From the NCBI RefSeq assembly GCF_022376445.1, contig NW_025954982.1, positions 248,001 through 312,000 of the forward strand: 64,000 nucleotides of DNA. Direction: 5' to 3'. The translations under genes were made by a program, and so were the position numbers. How positions within the stretch are numbered: position 1 is the first letter of the stretch; each line of letters begins with the position of its first letter. Source of the DNA: Fomitopsis serialis (Eukaryota; Basidiomycota; Agaricomycetes; Polyporales; Fomitopsidaceae). The notes beneath the pieces are model-generated. The model did no database searches, was not told where the DNA came from, and saw nothing but the letters and a program-made list of their open reading frames with translations. Shown here in pieces: positions 36,197 to 49,076 of this stretch.

Positions 36197-37084
36197 TTAT
36201 TTTGTCGTCCCATGAACCGTACGTAGATGGTTCACACGTTACTTGCTTTGCATCACTGGGATAACCCTCTTACTAAAGACATCTAGTTAGTGCCCGGAGA
36301 CCTTTCAATCCTGGTCTCTTCATCTTTAGGTTCGCTCTCATTTCGATCGATGTCGACGAGATTCTCTTGGGCTGCGAGTCAAGAATAGACTCAACAATTA
36401 TACGACAGTGCTCTAAAAGGTCGGGTCGAGAAGCCCACACTCAGTACGCTCAACCTTCAAAGCTTCACGTCCGACCGGACGTGCGACTCGGAATATTAGG
36501 CTTGTGTGCGTCTTCGAACGAGCTAATTCAAATAAGACTAGTCGGCTGAGCATGCACTGAAATTACGATGTTCTATCGCGTTGACGTGCCATGTTTCTGG
36601 AATCAGAACTTGCTGATGATTCTATACTTCGTTGGTGGTCGGCTTCCGTACATATGTGCCAATGCTATGCTACGAGACGTCTGCAGATTGTCTGGTACGT
36701 GTCACAGAGGCTCGCATTCATTGTACAGAGTTTCTGACAAATGTATCAAGTACTAGGCCGATCCTTGTATGTGGGTGGCATGGATGTGCCGCGACGCGAT
36801 CCCGTATCCTTCGTCACAACCCCATGAACCCCGCTATCTTGCCGTTGGACGCTCAATGATGTCGCGGTACTATGTGAGGAACAGGCATGGTCGGCGGTAT
36901 TATGGATATGATCTCGAACACGACAATAACGCTTCCTTTCGCAATCTGCTCAACCTCGTGGTATACTCACTATGGCTTCCATTTTGATTCTGCAGCTGAC
37001 GTCTATAAAGGTGGGTTCACCGCTTGCACTGTGTCTAGTAACCTCTATTGTCGGACGAGTCGACAGAAACGACAGTAGACTGTG
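36197..37084. other. Intergenic, nothing recognised
   Basis: About 890 bp between DUF6535 gene 1 and the acetyltransferase. Short frames near 36568-36987 have no domain and no joinable exon structure. Confidence 0.4.
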
Positions 37085-38099
37085 ATGTCTCAAGTGAAAC
37101 TCGCCAGATTGCACAACCCCACCAGTCTGTGGATGTTCACTCCATCGTGATGCAAGACTAACGACTCGGTTGACCAGAACGGCAGCTCGATGAATTCGAG
37201 GCTCTGTTCGTCTTGACCATGAGCAGTGGTAAGCGTCGTAGTTTTCGTTATGATCGAAATCTTGGACTCAAATTCATAGATCTCGCTGCTATCAGCATTT
37301 GCGGCGGTGACCAGAGCCTCATTGGCCCTATGGCACGTGCAATGATCCTCGCTGCGACACTAGGGGGTGAAATATACGCAGCAACTGAAGAAGGCGGAGC
37401 GATAGTTGGTTGTGCTGTCTGGATGCCTCCGGGTCAAGAATTACTCAGCACGTACGTGGCAATTACCTCTGCCTAGATGTTGACCTGATGTCTAGTCAAT
37501 GGATAGACCGGAGCAACGACAATTGGGATGGAACGATTTCTTCGCGAAGGTCCCTCAAGAAGGCAAAGACTGGTTTACTAAGACCGTGGGTGCTCTTACA
37601 TCAAGCTCAGGCTACAGCTGAAAAGTCAGCTACTCCATACATAGTATTCGAACGAGGTCACCACATTCATCAATAAGATCCTTGGTCCGACGGTACGCAA
37701 GATCATAAGTTCTCAACCAGTACTGACTGTTTGCGTAGGGCAAGCTGGATTCTTGGTATCTCAACATCATCATGGTCCATCCCGAACACCAAGGGCGAGG
37801 TATCGCGACCAAATTCATCAGCATTGTCCGCGAAAATGCAGGTGATGTTCACAGATACAAGCAGCGGTGTTCTAAGGTCTATATAGGCTTCTGCGCATGG
37901 CACGATGATGGCGCTTTCAACCTCTGATCCACGCAATGTTTGTTCCCGGTATTGTCGTCCAGCTGATCATGACTGCTCACTGTGAGGCTCCTAGGTACCC
38001 ATCTATAAGGCCCTTCATTTTGAGCAGCGTGGCGACAAAAGGATACCTTCCCCGTGGGGCGATTGGTCTTTATATATCTTCACGCAAGACACGGCCTGA
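37085..38099 (+). CDS. GNAT-family N-acetyltransferase
   Basis: Transfers an acetyl group from acetyl-CoA to an amine; substrate unknown. Start 37085 (MSQVKLARLHNPT), then after an intron KRQLDEFEALFVLTMSS, then LAAISICGGDQSLIGPMARA, GGEIYAATEEGGAIVGCAVW, EEQ/GWNDFFAKVPQEGKDW and GKLDSWYLNIIMVHPEHQGR with the acetyl-CoA pyrophosphate-binding Q-G-R-G-I-A. Then ASAHGTMMALSTSDPRNV and, in the final exon, PIYKALHFEQRGDKRIPSPW and a stop at 38097-38099. Size (about 220-240 residues) and block order fit the small soluble GNATs common in fungi. The middle (37480-37700) is the least certain for splicing. Confidence 0.7.
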
Positions 38100-39060
38100 G
38101 GCATGACGCGAGCTTGTAAACGAGTCATTGGACGGGAGATATTCACAGCACATGGCTGCTCTTGATTCGATTGGAAGCGGTGCAACTAGGAAAATGTGGT
38201 GCGCCGTTTGAGTGCCGCGCATGCAATTTAACGACAGAGGGCACAAGGCTTAGTGCGTGAGTATATCACTGGAAACGTCAGGTTATGGTCGTGTCGCTCT
38301 GGGCCTGGACATCGTAGCAGCAAAGCCTGTGCTACGACGAGTGTTGCAGCTACTATGTCGCGCCCAGAGTCTTCTGCGCCTGTGATAGAACGTTGGTACA
38401 CGAGACATGGGAAGTGGTATGGCATATGCATAGAGGGGACGTGTGCGATATGACGAACCACGATCATGGCAAACTTTCTCCGCAGCCCTAGCACACGTTC
38501 TATGGCAGCGCGTGCCATAGTAATATTTACTATGACGGTAAGCATACGTCACTTAGCTCGTGTCTCTTACAAAAGAAACACCATGAATACACGCTTCTCT
38601 TCGCATTCATGATTCAGTAGGGTGCCTACTTCGTAGTCCGGGCCCGAGTCAGTGAGCTCACTCGGCCTCACTAGCAGAGACCTGGGCGCGTTCAGCATGT
38701 CCGATGTGGAGAACGCGACGCACATGGTACCCATCCACAGGACCGTCCTCTCAGATGTAAATAAGTACCTTGTAAGATCGTGTTATGTACAACAACTTCT
38801 GTTTTCAGTCTTGAAAAGCGCTCGCGCTAGTATATCCGTAACCAAAGAACCACGTGATCGCGTTCTTCGCGGCGTGTTCTCCGATTCTCGACGCGTGTCA
38901 GCATCCAACGACCACTGGTGGCACTATTACGGCTTCAAGATTAGCCAAGTACTGATTCGTGCTGAATCCCGCCCATCCTCCGAACTGTCGGGATACACCC
39001 GCTGAGTACAGTATTACACAGAAGTTGTGTTGTATCGACGTCTCAAGCTCTGGTTCATCG
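38100..39060. other. Intergenic, nothing recognised
   Basis: About 960 bp. Short frames near 38228-38552 and 38652-39005 show no known domain. It presumably includes the promoter of the gene starting at 39061. Confidence 0.4.
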
Positions 39061-40490
39061 ATGTCGCGCGAGGTTGGGTCTCGGACCTCAAACGCTGGTT
39101 CCGAAGTGCGCACCAGAAAGCGCGGCCTATCCGATGGTCTTCATGAGCCGCAGAAGAGGTCAAAACACGATGACGGGGATGCTTTGCACGCATCAGAAGA
39201 TGCGTCGTCTCCGTGTACCATGGCGCAGGGTGGATTGCAGCTACCGATGAAGATCGAGGCCGGAGTCGTGAAGGAAGAATCACCACTTCATGACGATGTG
39301 TTGTTACCGATTGTGCCAAAGGTAAAGCACGAGCCAAAGGTTTGTGGTCTTCATTTCAGAGAACACGGCAGTTCACATAGTAATACTAGACAGAACTCAT
39401 TGATGAGGGGCGTCCGCGGGAGGAAGGTCAGAGAGTGCCAGGAGGCATGACCCTCAACGAGCGTGTACGCTTATATAGGTATTGGATCTGGGTACGTCGC
39501 GTGCTTTGTCTTTTGTTGTGCTTACAGCTCTGATATCTATGTCGCGGAAAGGACGAGACGGGATCGAAAACGGCCAATGAAGACGTTGGATACAAATCCA
39601 TAAAACATCGACTACAACGAGAGCCATTGCATAAACAACACACCATTTCTGCCAGGAAGGCACTCTTGCTGGAGACGGTCCCGCGCACGACACTCGTAGA
39701 TATCGATGGGGCGAAGCTTTCCAGTGCTTTCCCTTCTATGTATAGGGCCGCTTATGGCAAGGAGAATGAAGTTAACGCACGGCTGGGACGGGAGATGCGC
39801 GTGGTGCGCGGGCTCGACGACTTTCTGGTGTTACCACTCGCTTATCAACCGTACGCGCCCGCAAACCCTGGTGCACCTGGCCTCTGTCTGGGTGTCGGAC
39901 CTGCCGAGAATAGGTGGCCGAGCGTGAAACGCGTATTCGTCGAGCAGCCCGGAGGTGAGTGTCTGTACGTCGGAGAGTACCGGATGCACGCGTCGCTCCT
40001 TGGGATCAGTTTCGCAGAATGGATGAAGGCGCCCGAGGAGGTGAGTCTTTCTTTGCACACCCACAAATTGAAGATCGCGTCGTTCATAAACGGGATGATT
40101 TTACAACAGTGGAAAATGGCATGGTGCCAAGCTGTCGTCAAGGAAGCTTGGGGCGCACCGCCTGTAGTACACGACTGGGTTCGCTGCTACCTCGGTGAAG
40201 TGCTTGAGGATGAGTGCCAGCTCGACATACTGGCCGAAAACCGGGACTACTATCAGCAAACGCTCGAGGACATCCAGTGGCGCGACGTGTATCAGACGTA
40301 CAACTGGGGCGGGTGTGGCTGGGATTGTCATGTAAATCTTCTCGTGCGACATGATACTGTCTTTCAAATTACTCACTACTCACTGGTGCAGGATATCGGT
40401 GTATGGCGAATGGAGTGCATCGACTACGACGTGGAATTCCAACGATCGCTCGTTGAACACGCAAATGTCAAAAAGGAAGAGAATACTTAG
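39061..40490 (+). CDS. DUF6697-like protein
   Basis: Start 39061 (MSREVGSRTSNAGSEVRTRK). The N-terminus is charged with a basic RKRGLSDG..PQKRSKHDDGD patch resembling a nuclear localisation signal, and acidic KxE-type motifs (MKIEAGVVKEES, VKHEPK) that could accept SUMO. After introns it continues TELIDEGRPREEGQRVPGGM, DETGSKTANEDVGYKSIKHR, LLLETVPRTTLVDID and then the probable domain: KRVFVEQPGGECLYVGEYRM, SFAEWMKAPEE | WKMAWCQAVVKEAWG, ENRDYYQQTLEDIQWRDVYQ, ending DIGVWRMECIDYDVEFQRSL. The 'LYVGEYxxxxxxxxSFxEWxxxPEE' and 'C-x-x-YDxxFQRxL' patterns match what I recall of DUF6697, a basidiomycete domain of unknown function. The family assignment is moderate. Confidence 0.6.
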
Positions 40491-41791
40491 GCAGTGATCA
40501 TGCATACGTACTCATCACTGTCGAAGTTGATGGCAAAATCGTACGACATCTGCTTCGCTGTGTCCATGTAGCGCTTATGTGCCTGCACGTTACCTGCATG
40601 TTGCCTGCAGGTGCCAATGAATATCTCTGTGCAATATAGCGCTCAATGGAGTCGTGCATTCCTTGCGCCTATGATTGCAAAAATAGGCCATTCGATTGTG
40701 ACGAGGTACACATGTTACTGTACGTCTCACGAGCAATTGACTGACCTACTCGGGTTTCCTCTACCGTCAGATGGCGGCATACGGCATTCTCAATGTGGGA
40801 CATAAGTACATGGCATCCAATTGCTCAGAATACTAACAGGAGTACGTACTCATTGCCTCGCGGAATTCATAACGCCATCATCTCCGCGACGCCAGGCTTC
40901 CGGGGTAAGTGGACGTGTTGTGCGAAACACTGATATCCGCGCGGTCACGAACCGTGTGGAGTTTATGCCTTGCTCAATGATTGCTCAGCGACCAAGTTCC
41001 GACCTCGTCAGAGGTGGATTTCTTGATTGTATGTAATGTGTTCAACTCGTGTTGACAAGACGGCACTTAGGCAGGGAGCTCCGGATCCTCAGGCATGGAC
41101 GAAGGCCATATCAACGTTATGCTGCCAGTGCACGAGCGACTATCGCGTCGCTGCTATTCATTGTACCTGAGTAGGGAACCAATGTAAGAGAGTGCGTGTC
41201 AGAAAAAGTAGTGTGACTCCCGAATGCTAACTGTCTGGCTACTAGGCTAGTGGATTTGACATGAAGGTATGAAACCCTTTTGTCGTGAATGCTGCTGCTG
41301 ATGTCGCATGCTTTCGGCCTCGCCATCAGTATGGAAGTAAGTCTCGCTCAAGGCTCCCGCGACATGTAACCCAAATTATGCGGTATTATGCGCCCATATC
41401 AAAGCATGAATGGCAGCGGCTCACTATGGAGGAGTTGTCCTCTCATCACAGTTGAAATGTCCGCACCGAAATGACTGCCACGTTAGCATGTGTCTCAACT
41501 TTGTCCACACAAGGCCGATATTGCTTCATGTCTAGCCTCATGTATCGATAATTCCATCTCTCCAGCAGGCGGTTGTCACGATTGGAAATGATGCCTCATT
41601 GCCTATGGACACCCGTGCTAAATGCCACCGTATACAGAAGTCCGATACTATAAATCGAGCATTGTCGATGTCGAATGTCGTCGACTCCCCGCCAAAGCTA
41701 TTTACGCCGGGTCAGTGCATCCGCTTCCTTTTCTGCTGGCAGTCGAAAGCTGATGGGCTGTATCTTTCAAAGTGGTCTCAATTCAATAGCC
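40491..41791. other. Intergenic with possible duplicated remnant
   Basis: About 1.3 kb without an intact gene. Holds short blocks similar to the DNA upstream of DUF6535 gene 1 (near 41091 and 41490). Confidence 0.35.
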
Positions 41792-44379
41792 ATGGCAGAT
41801 TCGAATGGTCCTGACGCTCAAGCTTCAACCAGTGCAGGTGTCAGTGAAAGAGAGGCACCGTCGACAGAGGTAAGTGCCATGCGATTCCCGGGGCTCACGA
41901 TTTCAATGACGATATATCATATGCCTGAACCTAGCAGCAGAGCAGCGACATCCCGAACATTCCGCTGCAGGACAGAAATGCAAGTACCGACAACAATTCC
42001 GGTGAAGGCATGAGCACGACTGCGGAAGAGGAGGATGTTGCAGAGGAATCAAAGGTCTGGAAGTTATACCTCTCGCACACGGATGCACAACTGATCACTT
42101 TTGGGGCCGTCATAGCCGCCGAACCTATCGGAGATGATGGACAGAATCTGGGAGTACGAGAGGGAACGTGTCGACAGATGGCGGAGCGAGATCAATGCCT
42201 TACTCACCTTTGTAAGTACTGTCTTCACGTCAAAGGCATGCATCTGAGGCAGTGCTGTCCCTCCAGGCCGGGCTATTCGCAGCTGTCATTAGCCCCTTTG
42301 CTGTGCAGTACTACACCATGCTGCAACCTCCTACGCCCGTTCCCGACTTTAACACCAAGATCCTCGAGCACATCTCCCAGCAATTAGCGGATATCATGAA
42401 TCAAACCGGTGCCTCATCCTCGCGGTTGGCATGCTCAGTGCTGGAGCAGTCAACCGCCCCCGAGCCGCCTGCTCCTCAGGCCTATGTCGCTGTTCTATGG
42501 TTCGCCGCGTTGGTATGCGGACTCGGCGCAGCGGCAATAGCCATCTCTGTCAATCAGTGGCTGAACGGTCTCCTAACTCGGACTGCTCTTGCCGGCAAAG
42601 AATCACGCGAACAAATGCGAGTATGGAATCTTCGTCATGAAACCTTCCGCAGATGGCGCCTGGCGGTCTTAATCGACATACCATCAGTCTTGCTGCAGCT
42701 TGCTCTTGTTCTCTTCCTCGTGGGCCTTGTGGGGTACCTATGGCAGCTCAACGCCGAGGTTGCCACGCCGACATTATTGCTTGTCCTCCTCCTCCTGTTG
42801 TTCCTGGTCATCACTTCCACCATACCACTCTTCGTCGCATATAGCCCCTTCGTGTCACTGCAGTCAGAATTCCTGCGCCGACTCTCCGCGCCACTGAGAA
42901 CTCTCTTCTACTCACTGGCGTATCAGCTCACCTTGTGGCTGTATTGGCACATTGACAGCCCTGAATTCGTCGAATCATGCTTCCGTACGCTGAGCAAGTA
43001 TTGCGAGAAACGAGTGGCCGATCTGGACCAGCAGAGGGTTCGAAACACCTGGACTGCTGAAGAGGCGAGGTATTTGGACACTCCGGCAGGGCGGGTAATC
43101 GATAGGACCATGCTGTCAAACGTTGTTTCCCTGGTTCCAGATCTCACCTCGGTTCGCCCGTTGGTAGACGCCTGCCTCGCTGATATTTCACCAAGCGAAG
43201 CATTGGGCAACATAGTTACCATTTCCAAACGGCTCCGGGGCCATCCTGGAAGGACGCGGCAACTAGCTGTCAATCAAGCGGATGCCGGTGACGCTGCATG
43301 GTATAAATACCATCTCAAGGTCCAGGAAAAGAACATATTTGTCATAATGGGCTCGAAGATCACAGACAGCGATCGCTACGCGCCGAGCAACGCATTGGCA
43401 GACTCCTCGCACAAGATGAGAGGAATCTTTGAGGACCTCGCGGAGAACCTGGAGATCCCGGTGAGCACCAGCAATGCCGTCGAAGCCTACAGCTATCTGT
43501 TCAGTCAGAAAGCTATGGATGATGAAGACGCGCTTGCATTGTACATGCAGTTGTTTGATCGTTTGCAAGGAGGGAGATTCCAGAGCCACGCTTTGCGGAT
43601 GAAGATTTTAGAACTCATTCGTTCCTACGATGATCAATTCATCATCGGTACTGACACCGCCAGTAAGTGCCCACTGGCACATCTCAGCGTAACGGCCGTT
43701 CATACTGAAATCTTGATCATTATCAGGTTTTGCGCGGATCAAGGACGCACGGTCGAGGATCTATGAATCTTCGGATTATCACGCAGGCTTCGTTTTCACC
43801 GCCTTGATATTCAAGATCCTGGGGAAACTAGTCTTGGATCCGAGTCTATGTCTCTCCCGACGTGACAACTCCCCAGCTGATCGGGACGTTCGAGACGCTG
43901 TCCAGGAATTCAACACATTCATGGACAAGTCATTTCGCACGCACTCAAAGAAAGACCTTCGAAAGCTGATGTATAGCCTTCCGGGGTGGACCGTTGACTA
44001 CCTCTCAAATTGGCTCTTTCTCATGCTTATTGAAGACACAGAGACACTGGTCTCGACTAGCGCAATATCGCAGCGTTTCTTGCAATTTGTAGACTCTGCA
44101 GGCGGCGCACCCGAGGACGCGATAGAATTGTGGCAAACATTCTCAGAAGACCAGACATATATATTAGAAACAGCCAATAGGCGTCTCAAACGGTTGGGGA
44201 AATCGTACGTCAAGAGCTCTTTACCTGCGACATCTCTCCTGACCTGAGTTGTGCGCAGTATTCCTGACGTTAAATTGGACGAGCTACACGCGGATGTGCC
44301 CAAGTCTCTGCCCGCCGCTGCGGTCACTTGCATGAGGTATTACTGGCAACTGAGCTTTACCATTGACTGCAAACGCTGA
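41792..44379 (+). CDS. DUF6535 membrane protein (gene 2)
   Basis: Start 41792 (MADSNGPDAQASTSAGVSER); exon 1 ends 41869. Exon 2 gives QSSDIPNIPLQDRNAST and MSTTAEEEDVAEESK. The next exon carries MDRIWEYERERVDRWRSEIN, ALLTF | AGLFAAVISPFAVQYYTMLQ, YVAVLWFAALVCGLGAAAIA, VWNLRHETFRRWRLAVLIDI, VLLQLALVLFLVGLVGYLWQ and LLLVLLLLLFLVITSTIPLF: the same four-helix core as gene 1 with about 60-70% similarity by eye. The soluble part runs to IIGTDTA, then an intron, then FARIKDARSRIYESSDYHAG to GKS and a short last exon. The function of the family is unknown. Same strand as gene 1, 6 kb downstream, so probably a tandem duplicate. Confidence 0.75.
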
Positions 44380-45055
44380 TTCTGTCCGAGGGATCTCTTT
44401 CCATGTTTTCGACGTGCGGGGCAGGGCGGGAGAGAACTTCAGCTTGAAACAGGTTCGAGATCCGCGGCACTACCGCCGACGCTGAGCACTCAATGTTCTA
44501 ATCTCCACTCCCGCCAGGGCACCCCCTTGATTCAAATTCCTCGAACAACGCGGACGCGTGAGGTTATGACAATCGGTAATAACTTGCCGTATCTCGTTTC
44601 CCTCATTTGCTGACCATTCGCGACAAACAGACCTTGTATCATCAATCCACCGAGGGCGACCGTGCCCGCTCAGAAATCGGTTTCAGTGACTTGGCCCCAG
44701 CGTTTGGGTACTTGGAGACGGTCAGAATGTGAATATGCTTGCAGGGGCTTTGGTAGTTTCGGAGCAACCTAGATGATAAACCAGTTGGATGGTCGTGTCG
44801 TGCGCGCATCCACCACACCATACACATCCGATGCATGACAAGGACCGAATCACATCTCGGTACGGCACCCTGTATTTTGAACTCACCGCGGTACAGTGCG
44901 ATAAGCCATATTTTTTGATGTTCTGGCAAACTTCAATCGTAACATGAGGTTCCCAGATTCTTGAAGTCATCAGACGCTATGACACCAACCCGCTTGCAGA
45001 CAAGAGTACCCCAACGTTTACCACAGCCACCGAAACATGAACATTTTCCAATGCT
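44380..45055. other. Convergent intergenic, nothing recognised
   Basis: About 680 bp between the 3' ends of DUF6535 gene 2 and the alpha/beta hydrolase. Minus-strand frames at 44642-44970 have no known domain. Confidence 0.4.
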
Positions 45056-46786
45056 TTACAACTCATCGCCCGGCCGCCCGTGCGGCTCTTCTTTGGCGAC
45101 GTTCGGTTCCTCCGGCGTTGTGGCAGCTTCCTTCTCCGACAACGCATCAAGCCACTTCCGCACGAAGTGGTTGAACGTCGCGGGATGCTCGAGGTGCAGC
45201 CAATGTCCTCCGGGCATCATCTATCATGCCAGACACAGATGCATCAGTTGAGCGAGTACAGAGAACGTTGGGTATGGGTGCAACGAACCTGTACGGCTGA
45301 GTTCGGCAGGAACTCAGCGGCGCCGAGGAGCTTGAGGACTTTCGCCCAGTCAGCTACGGGGTCCTGCGATCGGAGCGATAGAGTGAGTCAACCAGTTGGA
45401 CGTTCATGTACGACGAAGAACACGTACAGCCTCGGGGAAGACCATGAGTACTGGCTGGGGGATCGTGTAGTTCCCCTGTGCATGGATGAACTCCCAGGAC
45501 GCCTTCTGGTTCTGTGGTACGCGCATGGATGAGCATGCGGATCTACGGGCACAGAGAAGCGGTACGTACCTCGGGCGTGTAGAACTGCAGGGCTGCGGGG
45601 TGGTGATGAGTCACGTGGCTCGTAGGTACGGGTGCGAACACGTACTGTTCTTGAACCCTTGGATGCTGTACTCCCCAACCCAATAGTCTTCTTCCTCTTG
45701 CGAGAAGAAGGGGATAGGCCCAATCTACGTGATGACGCATCAGCTACCGTCTCACACCTCCCACTGTTCCGGCGACACCAACCTCCTTCACCCCCTCATA
45801 TGCGCCCAAGAAGCTCTTCGTATCCTGCAAGTACCCCTTCGGCGGCGGGTCGACCGTATTCCTCAGCGTCGCCCTCAGAGTGCGCCGAATGTCCGCGTCG
45901 AGCTCCTCCCGCGCGAGCTCGGGCGTCTCCCCAAGGAATACCTGGTACGCGAGGTGGGGGAAGTACGGAACCAGCGCGGAGGTGGGGCTGAAGGTCGCGG
46001 CGTTGAAGGGGAGATAGGGCACAGCAACGCCGATGACAGCGGTGAATTTGTCAGGGCGCTGGCGGGCGGCTTGGAAGCAGAGCTGGCTGCCCCAGTCGTG
46101 TCTGCGCAGGGTGAGGGGGTGGACTAGAAAGAGGAGGAAGACAGAGGACGCACCCCATGCAGATTGCGTTGTCGACGCCGGCGGACTCGAGCACGCAGAC
46201 GAGGTCGCCGACGATGTCGGGCCAGTTGCCGGAGGTCTTCACGTCGCCGGGGTGGCTTGACGCGCCGAAGCCTCTGAGGTTGGGCGCGATGATGTGGTAG
46301 TCGTTCTAGGCGGCGGGGAACATGCAACATGAGTATGAAAGTATGAAGACCACCGGGGAGGCGACGCACCTTGAACTGCTCGATCTGGTACTTCCAGCTG
46401 TGCCAAAGGCTCGGCCAACCGTGCACCATCAATATGGTGCGCTTCGCCTCCGGGTTTACCTCCACATAGTCTGCGAATGAATGTACTCCAGTTGTGCCAG
46501 CCGCGGGAAGGTCAGTCACTACTCACGGATGTCAATGTCCTGCTGCTTGCTGGTGCACGATTGAGCGCCTGACAAGACGCGACCTTCTCCGGGAGGTCTT
46601 TCGGGTGGAAGGAGACCTCAATGCTCTTGTCCGTAGCGAGGACACCAGAACAGCACCTAGGAGGATGAACAACGTCGTACGCATCGCTGACTGTGGTGGA
46701 CGTGGGTAGAGATGGACAGAGCCAGAATCACGGATGTAGAGCGAGATAAGTACGCCCGCCGAGGTCACCAGCGCAGCCGGCGCCAT
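45056..46786 (-). CDS. Alpha/beta hydrolase, epoxide-hydrolase-like
   Basis: The start at 46786 gives MAPAALVTSAGVLISLYIRD, a likely membrane anchor or signal. Core: DYVEVNPEAKRTILMVHGWP, SLWHSWKYQIEQF with the oxyanion HGWP, then NDYHIIAPNLRGFGASSHPG, GDLVCVLESAGVDNAICMGH with nucleophile Asp in GHDWGSQLC, LCFQAARQRPDKFTAVIGVA, a cap-domain region (FPHLAYQVFLGETPELAREE), IGPIPFFSQEEEDYWVGEYS, SWEFIHAQGNYTIPQPVLMV, DPVADWAKVLKLLG and the catalytic-His segment GGHWLHLEHP. The C-terminal tail is acidic. This is the arrangement of soluble-type epoxide hydrolases and related haloalkane-type enzymes. The N-terminal splicing (46500-46700) is uncertain. It is divergently paired with IMP dehydrogenase. 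Confidence 0.78.
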
Positions 46787-47138
46787 CGAGCTGTGTTGTT
46801 GCGATCATACCACATTGTTGGCGGGTAGCGTCGGGTCAGAAACGACAACGAACCGCGGGTTGCGAGCCTAGACCTACGATGGCGGGACGGAGCCCACACG
46901 ATCACGAAGTAAGTCTCGGGAATTGCGTTGAGCAACGCATTCATTTCTGACCGAGTTTGAATGGGTAAGTACTTTACAGTTTAGACGCTCATTCAGAGTA
47001 GTACTAGTAGCTGACTAATCAAGTAGCGCCTGATTAAGCCCGCGTCAAGCGCCCGCGTACCGCACAAAAATTGCGGGCAGGAGGCAAGCATGACTCTGGC
47101 ACGAACGTCCACCATCCTCGTGCCCACCCCTCTCGACC
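46787..47138. promoter_or_regulatory. Shared upstream region of hydrolase and IMP dehydrogenase
   Basis: 352 bp between two divergent start codons. It must hold both promoters unless further 5' exons exist. No recognised factor site could be picked out with confidence. Confidence 0.4.
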
Positions 47139-49076
47139 ATGTCCTCCAAAGCGTTCCTCGACCCCTCTACTGCCCTCGATGTCCTCCAGGCGTACAAGCG
47201 CGCCGACGGCCTCTCCGTCGGCGAGCTCATGGACTCTACCGTCCACGGAGGTCTGACCTACAACGACTTCCTCCTGCTCCCGGGCAAGATTGACTTCGCC
47301 GCCCACGAAGTCGTCTCGGAGAGCAAGATTACTCGCAACGTCGTGCTCAAAACACCTTTCATGAGTAGCCCCATGGACACGGTCACCGAGGGCGACATGG
47401 CCATTGCCATGGCGGTGAGCATCCTCTAGCCCGCATGTCTCGTGCCTTGTCCGACTCGTCCTCTCCTGGCTTGTAGCTCCTTGGCGGCATTGGTGTGATC
47501 CACCACAACCAGACTCCCCAGGAGCAGGCGGCGATGGTGCGCCGCGTCAAGCGTCACGAGAACGGATTCATCACGGACCCCGTCGTTCTCTCCCCTTCGA
47601 ACCGTGCCGAGGACGTCTTGGACATCAAGGAGCGTCTTGGCTTTGCTGGAGTGCCTATCACGGGTGAGTCGTCGATCTGCAGCAGTCGCCTTTACGTGAT
47701 GATTATACTTTACACTACCTTCGTTCTTCCGAGCCAACGCGTTTTACACGTGTGATCTGCGGATATTCAATGGGCTTCCATCATCTGAATCTTTTCATGC
47801 GTAATTCATGCAATTGAAATCAATCTGACGCTATGTGCAGATACTGGTGCGCTTGGGGGCAAGCTGCTCGGTATCGTCACGAACCGTGATGTCCAGTTCC
47901 GTGATCCTTCGACGCCGCTCTCCGAGGTCATGACGACGGACCTCGTCACTGCATCCGAGGGCATCACCCTTGAGAAGGCAAACACCATTCTGCGTGACTC
48001 GAAAAAGGGCAAGCTGCCGATCGTCGACAGCGCTGGCCGTCTCACCTCCCTTCTCGCGCGCTCCGACTTGTTGAAGAACCAGGACTACCCGCTCGCGTCA
48101 AAGTTGCCGTCGTCCAAGCAGCTGTACGCTGCCGCTGCGGTCGGCACGCGCCCCGCTGATCGTGATCGTCTTGCGCTTCTTGCAGAGGCAGGCCTTGACA
48201 TCGTTGTCCTCGACTCTTCGCAGGGCAACTCCGTCTTCCAGCTCGACATGATCAAGTGGATCAAGGCGACTTACCCAAAGCTCGAGGTCATCGCGGGTAA
48301 CGTCGTTACGCGAGAGCAGGCTGCGAGCCTCATTTCCGCAGGCGCCGACGCGATCCGGGTCGGTATGGGCTCCGGCTCTATCTGTATTACGCAGGAAGTC
48401 ATGGCCGTCGGGCGGCCGCAGGCAACCGCCGTCTACGCCGTCGCCGAGTTCGCGAGCAAGTTCGGCGTGCCCGTCATCGCCGACGGTGGCATCCAGAACG
48501 TCGGGCACATTGTCAAGGCGCTCGCACTTGGTGCCGGTGCGGTGATGATGGGTGGGCTTCTCGCGGGCACGACGGAAGCGCCGGGCGAGTACTTCTACCA
48601 CGAGGGCAAGCGCGTGAAGGCGTACCGCGGGATGGGGAGCCTCGAGGCGATGGAGCAGGGGAAGCCGGGACCGGCGTCGGCCGCGACGAGCAGGGCGGTG
48701 GCGGGCAAGGGGAAGGGGAACACGCACGAGAACGCGGCGACGACGCGCTACTTCTCGGAGTCGTCTGCGGTGAAGGTCGCGCAGGGCGTGTCGGGCGACG
48801 TGCAGGACAAGGGCTCGGTGAAGCAGTTCTTGCCGTACTTGTATGCGGGCCTGCAGCACTCGTTCCAGGATATTGGCGTGAAGAGCGCGCAGGCGCTGCA
48901 GGAGGGCGTGCGTGAGGGCAAGGTCAGGTTCGAGCTCCGTACGGCGAGTGCGCAGGTCGAGGGTGGTGTGCACGGGTTGCATTCGTGAGTCCTCTTTGAT
49001 CTTTTGACGCTTGAGCGCGTGCTGATTGGGGCTGATGCGCGTCTTTGCTAGGTATACGAAGCGTCTGTTCGCTTGA
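47139..49076 (+). CDS. IMD2: IMP dehydrogenase
   Basis: Oxidises IMP to XMP with NAD, the rate-limiting step of GMP synthesis; cytosolic tetramer. Exons 47139-47414, 47477-47663, 47841-48984 and 49052-49076. Start [20 protein letters not shown]. Motifs: [43 protein letters not shown], a CBS pair ([40 protein letters not shown]), [38 protein letters not shown], the catalytic-Cys loop [40 protein letters not shown], flap [13 protein letters not shown], a Gly/Ala-rich insert usual in fungi, and [20 protein letters not shown]. The final microscopic exon encodes YTKRLFA. All catalytic residues are present, and GC-rich codon use points to high expression. The symbol follows one of the yeast paralogs; a single-copy name cannot be told from sequence. 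Confidence 0.95.
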
